Below are positions 38,101-50,100 of a stretch of 64,000 nt of DNA, piece by piece. A model generated the notes under the pieces. That model was given only the letters and a program-made list of their open reading frames with translations. It did not search any database and was not told the DNA's origin. The stretch is taken from the NCBI GenBank assembly GCA_029931535.1, contig JAQPZY010001523.1, forward strand, positions 2,574,001-2,638,000, read 5' to 3'. Each line of letters starts with the position of its first letter. The first letter of the stretch is position 1. The stretch comes from Margaritifera margaritifera (lineage: Eukaryota > Mollusca > Bivalvia > Unionida > Margaritiferidae). The position numbers were made by a program, and so were the translations under genes.

Positions 38101-41100
38101 AAAACACAAAGCGAGGAATTTTTTGTACCAAGACACAAAATTACTTGTTCCTCTCTTGTTTCACCTTGGATTCCTTTTTAAAAAGAATAGATCTGATGTT
38201 ATCATGTCCCAGCTTTTCACTCATCCTGACATACAATTCAGACGCTTTCTCAGTTGTGTTCACCTCCCTGAGGATTGTACTTTGACATTCACTTTTGTGG
38301 TGTCTTCTATCCTCTTGAATAGTTGAGTATATACCAGGAACCCCTCAACACAGTCATGAATCTTCTTGCCGTAGGCTGCCCACATATGAGACTCTGGTTC
38401 AAAATCCTTCTACAGCAATGGTGGCTGAAACTTTGCCAACTAGACCAAATGAAGCTTTGGACTACATGAGGCTTGATCTCAGCAAATGGGAGGACCTATC
38501 ATGGCTGATCATTCCTTTTCAGCCTCAGCCACTCATATCTCTATTCGCATGGATGCAAGCATGACTGGCTAGAATGTCCATCTCCTGCCCTCCTTTCCAG
38601 TGAGCAGGGCTTTGGTCCCTTCCAAAGTTGTCCACACACACACCAACCTCCTGAAGATAAAAGCAACAGCAAATGCCTTTTGATCATGGATCGTGTTCTG
38701 TTTCTTTCTGGCACTTCTGCTGTTATTAGTTACCTCTGAAGGCAAGGGGGAACAAAGTTCTCAGATCTCCGCTTTCTTGTTTGAGATTTTGTCAGGTAAT
38801 TTCATTGTTGACAAACTCACATTTAAGTCAGCCACACCCAAGGCAGGCTCAACATCCTGGTGGACTTGCTGTGCTGACAAAATCAAGTGATTCACACAGG
38901 CTGTTTTACTCCCCCCCCCCCTCCTCCACCCACCCACCCCAGTTTTCAGTCAAATCTGCACCAATTGGGGTCAACTCAAAGTGAACATTTTTGCTGCTGA
39001 GCTGGTATGCCAAGCTCCCAATCCATGTCGCTCAAATCTCAGACCCTAAAGACTGGTCAGTTAACACTTATTTTCTGATCTGGTCTTTCCCACTCACCCG
39101 TGGATTCTCAAGGTCATTCAGAAGGTGGTGGAATCTGATTAGTGCAGACTAATCCTGATTGGAGCCCTAAAGTGGACAAAATCATAGATCGACAACCCCT
39201 TAAAACTAGTGGCAACGATTCCCAGTAAAGTCCTACCTTCATGCAACCTGTAACAACTGCACATGCAGGTTTTCAATCAAAACCCACAAATGCTGAACCA
39301 GCATACCTGGTTCACAATAGAGAAGCCCACAGAAGAAAACATTTGAATGGACAAGTGGTGGACAGAATTTTTCAGGCAAGAAGGCTTACCACATTAAGAG
39401 CCTATAAGGGGAAATGGAGTGTCTTTTTCCAGTGGTACAAGCAGAGAAGCATCTCTCCTTTAAAAGCGTCAGTGCCACAAATAGCTAATTTCTTCCTATG
39501 GCTTATCAAAGAGAAGAAGTTAGCTCTGATCACAATCAATGGCTACCATTATGGAAGAGAGGATATAGGGCAGAACAAAGATCTCTACAACCTTCAGCCA
39601 CTTTTTATTGGTCTTAATTGAAGACCTTGGTCCTTTGTCCAAAAAGGAACCTGTAATTGGTTTTGATGTGGTTGAACAAGGCACTCCTTGAACCAGTGTC
39701 TAAAGCTTCACTGACTCATCTTTTATATACGACCTGTCTCCTAGTCATGCTCATATTAGCAGGGTAGAGTCAGTGAAATTCAGGCCTCATTGTTCGACCC
39801 AAACTACCTGCAGTTCCGTCACAATGGTTCAGTTTGTATCATGATGGCCCAGGTTTCATCACTAAAAAAAGGCTCCACACATAGGAAATTAGTCTTTCCT
39901 TTTAAGCTGCTGTATCCTTTGGATTCTTCTTCCCTAGGGTGTCTTGAGGACCCAATCAGGGCACTGAAGTGGTATCTGAAATGTACTGAGCCAATAAGAA
40001 GAGGGATATCTCTCTTGTTCTTAACACTCAAAGAAGGAAAGGATGATATTTCAACTCAGCTATTTCATCCTGGATCCATTGTATTATCTGCTCTACATAC
40101 TTGGAATTAACCCAAAATGACATGAATTGTTTATGCATATCAGCACATGAGGTTAGGGCATTTGCCACAAGCATTGCAATAGATTGAAACTGTTCCAGCT
40201 TATATCGGAGAGCCTTTTCATCTCAGAGAGCTCAATTTGACATGATGGGACCTACATCATCAGCATAACAGGCTACCTTCCTAGGTCACTCAGCAGCTTC
40301 ATAGCGAAGCAGGTTACTCTCCTTCCCCAGGATTTGCAGGAGTGTAATTTGTTTTTCCTTAAGACCGTGTCTATGGTTGATCTCGTATGAATCTCTAAGC
40401 TGCTTCACAAGCCTGTATCTCGTATGAATCTCTAAGCTGCTTCACTAGCCTGTATCTCGTATGAATCTCTAAGCTGCTTCACTAGCCTGTATCTCGTATG
40501 AATCTCTAAGCTGCTTCACTAGCCTGTATCTCGTATGAATCTCTAAGCTGCTTCACTAGCCTGTATCTCGTATGAATCTCTAAGCTGCTTCACTAGCCTG
40601 TATCTCGTATGAATCTCTAAGCTGCTTCACTAGCCTGTATCTCATATGAATCTCTAAGCTGCTTCACATACTTAAGGAGACCAAAGCCAGTGCCATTTAT
40701 GTAACTCCCTTTATCTATTCTCCTGACATATTATGATCAGATAATGTGTTTGAAGATGAAACCAATTTTTGTAGTAACATGTTTCTTTGATAGTACTTAC
40801 CTGATCCTCTCTCTCTCTCAAGTCCTTCTCAGTTTCAACCCTGGAAGATCATGCACTTCCACTCTAGTAGGAACTGATGAATGATGGGATTTGGCACTAA
40901 TCTTTCTATCAAAAGGGAAACCACTCACATCTGACTTCCATCTTGATAAGCAGACGGCGTTTAAGTACTTGTTTTGCTAAAGCAAGCCAAAAGATGTGGT
41001 TAACCTCTTTTTTCACTTGGGAGGGCTGGATTTGTGAGGTAGGGGATGTTCTTTTAACGAATTATCAAAGAAACATTTTACTAAAAAAATTGGTTTATGC

Positions 41101-44100
41101 TTTATATCTCAAAAGCTGTAGTGAGTACAGGGATGATCCTTGATATACTTTTGTTTCTCAACTTTATGTCATTTCACATATTACTACATTTTACACATTA
41201 CCATATTCAAGGTTGTATCTTTGAGGTAAAGGTTACTGATCCATTTTTCCACCTGTCTGCATTATGCCTACTGAGATTGACCTATGAAACTTGGTTACAT
41301 TCCATGTCTGCCCAATAACTCAACAGCATTGTCACAAAGATCATAGTCAGAGATCATCTGTGTATAATTTTCGTGACCTCACCATCTTAGCAGAGGACAA
41401 AAATGAACTGAATTTGCTTGTTTTCTTAATTTTGACCCAATTGAGCAAGTCTCCATCATGATACTCATTTTTCTATTATCATCATCACCAGCAGGAGCGT
41501 TATGGCTGTATTAGTTATCCCACATTTTCTTTCTTCCAGTCCTTTATGAAGGCAGAAAGTATGACAGCTCTAACCAGTGAGACAAGGGCCCTGGCTATAA
41601 ATGCTTGTGCTACATTAGTGTATCCTTTTTCAATATGAGAATCATTGCTGTACAGAGTAAGATTCGTATCCTGTGTATTTAGCTAGATCAATGGGTAAAA
41701 TGTTCCATTTTGAAGTTTGTTGGTTTTTTTTGGTGCTTGGCATGATTTCATACCACCAAAGCCTATGGCAACCTGTCTGCTCTCTGTTACTAAGAATTAC
41801 TTGTTTTTTTTAGTAAGGTACTTTCTATATCTAGTTCTTCTGGCCTTGTCACCTTGGAAGGCCAGTAATATAAATATAAAGGGACTTAACTCAAATTCTT
41901 ATCCTGAGTAGAACTGAGTAGTCAGAGTAGTAGTTGATATAGTTTGACAGCTTCTCTGTTGCACTTTAAACAAGACAATCATTTTAACAGAAAATATTCA
42001 TCCAAGGTAATTGCTTAAATATTGTTTTCAAAATATTTGATGAATTTGTTAATCAATTCTCTGTTGAGAGATAAAGAGAAGAAAAGGCTTAAAACATTTT
42101 AAAATTAAGACTTTATAATTACATGTATTTAGAGGGATATTGCAATTTGCTTATGATCATAACAAAGGAACATGATTATCAATATCTTGCAAGTTATGTT
42201 CATCCCTTTGATCCTGTTTATCATTACCAAGTAATTTGTATTATCAATAATATGAATTTTTTTGTTGGTATATTTCGATATTATAGTTATTATTTATAAT
42301 GAATTTACATGGGGATAATATTTCACATATAAAGTGGAACTAATTCTTTTACCTAAACTGGCTCAGAAAATTTGATGCATGCTACATTCAAGTTCATGTT
42401 GTACCCATGGAAATATGGTATATTTGTAATGATTGCAGAATTACAGCATATACTCTCTTGTTGGTTCAACCATTGTTGAAAGTAATACTTTTTCTTTTGA
42501 TCTAGTATATTTATAAATTATCCAAGGTATTTAAGGATGTCCATTGCTGACAAATTCATATTTACCATGTGACTTTTGAGTATGGAATTAATTCATTGTC
42601 ACTGTAACATTATGATGCCATTCATTGAAGTTATGTAGTATAGTGCTTGGAACTTGGGAGATATTGGATGTTATTATGATGTAAAACAATATCATTCTTT
42701 TATCAAATAATGAAAGGGATAGATTAAAATACCAACATATGAAAGGAATAACATAAAGGTAAATGAAAACATTTAAGAACACTTATGTATACAAAATATT
42801 ATGAATTGATCTTAAATTTACATATGCTGTTAATTGGTTCCATTGACTTCCTACTTCATATTGCATTTATAATCATAATAAAGAGTAATATAGTGCAAAA
42901 GTTCAATTGACAAACTTCATTTTTCTTGACATAAAGTGAGAAGAATATATGATCATCAACTAGCGGAAAATTTTAAAATACCCCTCATTAAATTATTGTT
43001 AGGATAACAAAAAGTTAGGTAATCAGTGTTTAGGAAGTCATTTTACTACCCTGATATTTACATTTCTTTGCTTAATTTAGAAGTACAGATTGCCAGGTCT
43101 AAACCAAAGAAGCTTGACGGGACAAAAGTAGCTGATAAATGTGTATGCTTTTGACCAAAGGGAGCAAGGGATCCATTCAGTACTATATTCTGTTCCACTG
43201 TCTTTTTCCCAGATAATGTGTCATAGTTATGGTGGATACTTATAGCAAAATTAGATGAATTGTTAAATGCACATAATAAATTATTAAAATGAAGTTCACT
43301 AGTTGGGTTCATTTTAAAGAGATATGAGTCAAGTTTTCTTGTGGTTAAGAGTCGTCTGTTTCATTCTACAATAGACAAAGATGGTGACTGCTGGTCCTTG
43401 TCTATCTTACCACTCAACAATATGGCAATGTAAGGAAAAGACAAAATTATTGTAAGAATTTTTATTTAAAGTATTACAATTATCTGAAGTCAAGCTCCTG
43501 TGGTGTGATGTAAAAGATCACATAGTGCAATGTATGTTGGTGTGGTATACTCTGCGGGCCCATCAATGCAATTACTTTCATGCTCTTTGGAACCCTTTTT
43601 CTGTGCTTGCTACAAAAAGGATTACCATATATACCAGTATAATCTGATACCAACTGCATAGACCCAGATCTGCCGCCACATAATGCACTGGCAGATCTGG
43701 ATCTATGCAGCTTGTACGGACTAATTAGTAGAACAAACAACATAGACCCTGATCTGCCAGCGCATTATGTAACGGCAGATCAGGGTCTATATTGTTTGCA
43801 TATGGACGCAGAAGATACACAAGTATATACAGTAAAATTCAATTATTTATTGGTATAATGAGAATGATAATCGATAGTGATTTTGGGTCCAGTTAGCCAG
43901 CCCTAGCAGTCATTCTACTTGGAGATTATGTAATGTAGATAATAAGGATGCATCTGTATTTGTAACTGTAATGAAGGCCATATGCCGATACGCTTCATAT
44001 ACCCTTATCATCAATGAAATTTTCAACTACTGTATATACTTGCGTATAAGCCGCTAGCAACTGCAAAATGCATAGACCCAGATCTGCCATTGCATAATGC

Positions 44101-47100
44101 GCCGGCAGATCTGGGTCTATGCAGTTTGCAAGGACTAATCAGTAGAACAAACGACATAGACCCTGATCTGCTGGTGCATTATGCGACGGCAGATCAGGGT
44201 CTGTGTTGTTTGCATTTGGATCCGAGTTATACGCGAGAATATATGGTACTTGACACTATGGCAGAATTACGTTTTCATATTAAAGGTAAAATTAGGTAAC
44301 TCTAATCTTCTTTTCAGGTGAAAGAAATTCTTTTACTACATGTTGTTATATCTGCTTAGGTTGAGTTATTATTAAGTCCAGTTTTCATCAATTGCCATGC
44401 TAATATTAATAACCTTAACAAATGAAGAAAACTTGATCCCAAGTTGAGTGATGCTGAGATATTTGACCTGATAAAGACAAGCACAGATTGTGTATATGGT
44501 CTTCCTTCCGAGGGAATTACTGGTAAAAAATCAGGGAAGGGAACTACATATGAAGAACATCTTGAGGCTGAGGTTTTACTGGAGACAACTGCCGAGTCTC
44601 TGCATGACCTCCTAATACAGATACTGAGAAAAGAATGTACACCAGCCAACCTCACTGTCATATTTAAGGTAGGTTAAAAAAAAAAATTCTTAGATAAATC
44701 AATGAACTGCAAGGCTTTATTTATTTACTGCATTTTCTTCTGTATAATGCACACACACACACACCTGGAAACAGCTTAGAGCCAGATTTGCAGTTACATA
44801 ATGTGCGAGACCTACCAGTTGTTGCAAATTTACTGTAACGCTTACTGAAATGACCCTTAAATTATGGACTTACAGAAGAGTAGCAAAAAATAACTAAAAT
44901 ATATTGGCTTGCTCGGATTTGGTCTGAATCCAGGTTTTCATATTAGACTCAGCAGAGTTGGTCAGGGAACCAAACTAACTTTACATGTTGTACCTCAGAA
45001 GCTTTAATCTACCAATGTTGCTCATGCAAAACAATTGTGTTATTAGGATTTTGCTTTTATGTTGTAGCATCGTATGGAAATGTTCAGCAAACAAAAACAC
45101 ATTGAAGGTGAAGAGGAGAATCGGCCTCTTTAAAAGTCCAAACAATCTGCACAGAAGTATAAAAAGCAATATTAAAATACTTGGCTATGTTGGGCAAAAA
45201 AGCAGGAAAAGCAACATATACATCATATCATGTTGATTGAGTATTGCTTATGGTTGGAGAGATGATTGCAGCTACCAAATAAACTAAAATACAAAAATTA
45301 TGTAAAGTTGAGAAATCTAGCAAGAAGTCATTGACCTCAATGGGATTTGGAACTGCAGTTTCTGAAACAGAACTGGAAGTCATCAAAAGGCCGGAATGTA
45401 CTTTAATAACCTTTTAGTTTAACATAATGTTGCCTTCACTGCATCCAACTTCTAAACCTTTTAAATGAATGTTTTATCAGTTGACATAGTAGTACATGAT
45501 ATTTTGTTACACTTTTCTGAAAATGTCTGTAACTTATGGAAAAGTATAGAAAGCCTTAATGAGAAGGTCGTTTTTGGATTGGCAGGTCTTATGTGCCGGC
45601 AGATATGGGTCTATATTGATCTTTCTTCCTATGATTTTAAAAAACAAACTGCCTTGACTTTAATCTGCCAGTCCATTGTGTGACGTCATATATGGGTGAC
45701 CACATATATGCATCTAGTGTTTGACTGCATATATGGGTCTAGTGTTTGACCACATATATGGATCCACAGTGCTTGATTACAGATATGGGTCCACAGTGTT
45801 TGAACACAATAATGGGTCCATAGTGTTTGACTACAGATATGGGTCCACATTGTCTGACCACAGATATGGGTCCACAGTGTCTGACCACTGATATCAGTCC
45901 AGTGTTTGACTACAGATATGAGTCTGCACTGTTTAACCACAGATGTAGGTCCACACTGTTTGACCACAGTATGGGTTCACAGTTTGACCACAGATATAGG
46001 TTCACATTGTTTGACTACTGATATAGGTCCTCAGTGTTTGACCACATACAGATCCGCAGTGTTTGATTCTACAAATATGGGTCCACAGTTTTTGCTCATA
46101 GATATTGGTCTACAGTGTTTTACCAAAGATATAGGTCCACACTATTTGACCACAGAATCCACACTGTCTGTAACTGTATGTGTTATACATGCATACAAAT
46201 ATGGCAAGTTCAAAGTAAAGTTTAAATCTTCATCTCCAGTGTTCAGTCTGGTATGTGTTTTTGCACCAGTGGCTCAAAAGAAGTCTTGGATGGCCCACTC
46301 ATACATGAGGTGGGAGGGAGCACTATCAAAATAGTTGCTGTAATTTTGTTTATCTCCATTTCTGTCCTTGCCAGGGTTGTGAATTCAGCCATTTGCCTGT
46401 AATGTGAATTATTTATATGACCATTTTACTGAAACAGATGGATGGCTTAACAAGACTCACTGCATTTTGTTAGCAGTTTGTTTCCAAGACAACAGTTAAC
46501 AGTAACCAGTCACACCATCTGCAAACAAATGTTTTCATGCTGGTTGATTTGTAAATACCTTGCCAACTTTTTCAGCAGCTAAATCACACAAATTAACAAT
46601 ACTGTCCAACTCAAACAAATTAAGGAGGCTTCCCTCTCTTCATCCAGTTTACAATTGGAACAACAAACAAAGAATTCTTGGAAAAAATTGGAGTGTTAAT
46701 ACAAATCCAAAGTAGTCACCATGCCTTGCTTACGGTTGTTATAAGAATGGTATGAAAATTTTCTTTAAAAAATGTGATCTTAAATCTAACAATAAAGGCA
46801 TTTCATTGATAAAGGGTAACAATAATTTTAGAACAATCATACTAAAAATGAAGTGAATCTCAGATACATTGTATTACAAGTTTGCTGTATAAAACAAAAC
46901 ATTTAGAAAAAAATGAAAACACCATTGAGCAGTGATGGCAGCATACTGACCAGCAAAAGAAGGGATTGCTCTCCATAAATTCAACTCGATATAAGAATTT
47001 GCAAAAAGTTATGAATTATTCACTTTAGGCCAAACTAACAACCACAGACTATGCTTCATATACATCTAATTTAGTTGTAAATGAAATGGTAGATGCTGAC

Positions 47101-50100
47101 TTAAATTGTAATTAGAAATTACTTATTAGGCATAGAAGGTTGCAGATAGACTTAAATGATTTAAAATAGTTAAGTACTGATTATTTTTGGTCAGTTAACA
47201 AATGTATACTTTTTTCAAGGTAAATTTATTTACATATTGTAAATTCCATAAAGTGTAAAATCAGCTAACAATACATACTTTATCAGCAACCTCATGAAAT
47301 ATTAGCCACCAAAATTTGACATGGGCCCCCACATCAAATATCAGAGGGCCATTGGCCCCCTTTTCCTGAATCCTAGACTGAACCGTAAGACAGTAGCATT
47401 TACATATGCTTGCTTTATGTCTAGATTTGACTTAAACTATTAGCCTTTGATATTTGAAACTTTTAATTTTGTAATAAAAATCATAATACAGAAATATAAA
47501 TTCAGTTCTTTATGGGACTGTAAGCATATACCCAGTACATAACCAGCATCTACAGCTGTTTTTGTGCTTTGTCAGTGTAAACTTCTACTGACACTAGACT
47601 TACCAGTGCTTTGTCAGTGTAAACTACTACTGACACTAGACTTACCAGTGCTTTGTCAATGTCAATTACTACTGACACTAGAATTACCAGTGCTTTGTCA
47701 GTGTCAATTACTACTTACACTAGACTTACCAGTGCTTTGTCAGTGTCAATTACTACTGACACTAGACTTACCAGTGCTTTGTCAATGTCAGCTACTACTA
47801 ACACTATACTTATCAGAGTTCATTCAAGTCAGTTAGCTTCTCATGTAATAAATTTTAAAAATATGAATTTGCTGACCTAACTCTATACTTTGTATCAAAA
47901 GGGAACTTGTGTCTGGATAAGAGCTACATGTACCATATTGGCCCATTTATAAATGCACACCATACTGCAACAGTATAAAACCATATTGGCCCATTTATGA
48001 ATGCACACCATACTGCAACAGTATAAAACCATATTGGCCCATTTATAAATGCACACCTTACTGCAACAGTATAAAACCATATTGGCCCATTTATAAATGC
48101 ACACCTTACTGCAACAGTATAAAACCAGTCCCCATTATATAGAAACTTTTTGAGCATGAAAATAAAGCTCCAGTTCAGAATCCCACAATCAAACATTATA
48201 CTTTGAGTATATCTAGTTCCATGAAATTTTCAAGCTTCTCACTGCTCATATTCTTACAAAATGGATCACTGCTATGAAGCTGTTTTAACCCTAGGTCTTC
48301 TAAACCTTAGTCCATTGTCTTCATGCATTAGTACATGAATATGTTGACTGGATTCTGCCTAACTCCTCTTGTCACATATTGAAATCCAATAAAAACAAGT
48401 GAAAATGAACCAGACTGTGTATGATGACTCAGATGTGCTTTATTGTGACATCATCAGTATATTGTGATGTCTGCTACACGCTACCTTGTAACATTTTATG
48501 CCTTATGCTCCAAGTCTGCAAGTGAAGAATTCCTGCATTTTTCTTTCTGTGTATTAGCAAAATCTTCACATTCAGCACTAAAGCCATTGTAGAAATAAGA
48601 TCACAGCAAATGCAATCTAAATTTAGTGTGATGCAGTTATCAAAGCATACAGTTTGCCCCCAGGTGGGATTTTGCCACCAAATTTACAGTGTTGTGGGAG
48701 TGGTATTATCCTACCTGAAAGGGAGGTAACTCACTGAGGTATGTGGAAGTTTTTTGGTTTTAGAAGAGGAGCAAAATAATGAAAGTGATATAATTCTAAC
48801 TATGTTATAATTCAAGAAACAGACTGTCAAAGTTCTGGGACTTTGAGATAGAATTTAAGTTTGGTGCTGAAAAAGGTATGAGAGTACAAGGCCAGATCTT
48901 CCTTCCCATAATGCATTGGCAGATCAGGGTCTATACTGTTCTGTGAACTCTCTGAAGTCACAAGTAGAAGGAACTGCCTAGAGCCTGATCTGTTGGCATA
49001 GTATGTGACAGAAGACGTGGGTCGAACATATTTGCAATTGATTGCATGTTTACTTATTTCACATAAATAAATATGGCAATTCAAAAATATTTTATAAAGT
49101 CAGTGTGGAGAAAATAAGGACAATTTTGTTTTATTCTAATAGCACCTGGCACCATGGCTTCTATCTTTGCAAGATCATGAAAGAGAGCGAGCCTTGAAAA
49201 CCTGTCAAACCCTTCAGGTGTATCTATTGGAGAATTACAACAAGGAAAAGGTAACTACTATTGTGAAATTTTAAGTTACTTTTTCATCTGTCAAGAGGAG
49301 CTTAAAGTAATAATTCCAGTCAATACACAGTGCTACCTCTTTATGATACTGTCCATGGGAGTCATAAAGGTGACTCACAATATAAGTCAGGTCACCTTAT
49401 ACTGAGGGAAGTTCTGACAAGACTGTGTCATAATATTACATAGAACACAAAAGTATATGGTATTTAATTATGTGAAATCATATTATCATTGTTTTCCATT
49501 AGCCAAGAATTAAAATTAAGTGAAACGGATAAAGTACGGGGTAGTAATAATTAGACAAAATTTAACAAAGTCATTGTGATCCATAACTATACCCACCTTG
49601 TAAGAGTAACAGCAGTACACCTCTGCATCATTATAACACAGTAGTTAGTGTCAATAACCACCAACCGTGTTATGTACAAAACTGCGATATATTAAGAATA
49701 GCATAATATAGCAAAGCACAGTATAGCAGGAACCATAATATTTTTTTTAAATAGTGGTGTTTTGAAAAGGAAATAAAGATGTAACTCTAAGCTTGACCTT
49801 GTATTTTTTCAACCATATTGTTATACATAGGTATGACTTTGGTCATGGGGTCCATAGTGGTACCATGTTATATCCAGAATTGCATTATAATGAAGCATGT
49901 TAAAATGAGGGAGAGATGTATACTGAGGGGATGTAACAGTGGGGGACCATTGTATTTTCAAAACATTTACTAAAATAATTGTCTTTCTTCTTTATATAGC
50001 AATGATTACTAGGTTAAAAATGGATATGAGTCTTTCTCATTTTAGGAGTAATATGATTAATATGAGTAATATGTTTGAAAAGTAGCTTACAACTTGGTTT

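Larger units (their letters stand above)
35386..41100 (+). mobile_element. DIRS-like retrotransposon, copy C (most complete)
   Basis: 5.7 kb with left inverted repeat (35395-35600), ORF1-like, RT/RNase H and tyrosine recombinase remnants, a 37-bp minisatellite, an internal complementary region (40715-40805) and right inverted repeat (40875-41065), plus outer end 41060-41098. No nested transposon. Many stops and frameshifts, so non-autonomous. Sense orientation in the intron between exons e and f. Confidence -1.
41620..44427 (+). other. Probable U12-type (minor spliceosome) GT-AG intron
   Basis: The intron begins GTATCCTTT (41620-41628), the core U12 5' splice-site consensus. It contains CCTTAAC at 44413-44419, the core U12 branch-site consensus, with the presumed branch adenosine 9-10 bases before the AG at 44426-44427. 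There is no polypyrimidine tract before the AG, as expected for this class. The phases on the two sides (2 bases plus 1 base) join into a valine codon. The intron also contains two two-hairpin repeats at 43624 and 44027. The U12 call rests on motif matches and frame; no transcript was checked. Confidence -1.

Noticed and set aside
43058..43312. Reverse-strand 84-codon frame in the U12 intron
   Set aside because: No homology, no splice or promoter context; base composition is like the surrounding intron.
45686..46334. 142-codon and 93-codon repetitive frames over the ~27-bp array
   Set aside because: 27 is a multiple of three; the frames follow the array and end in unrelated sequence.
47564..48196. 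Repetitive leucine-rich forward frame and repetitive reverse-strand frames
   Set aside because: Units of 42 and 48 bp are multiples of three, so open frames through the arrays arise automatically; no start context, promoter or homology.
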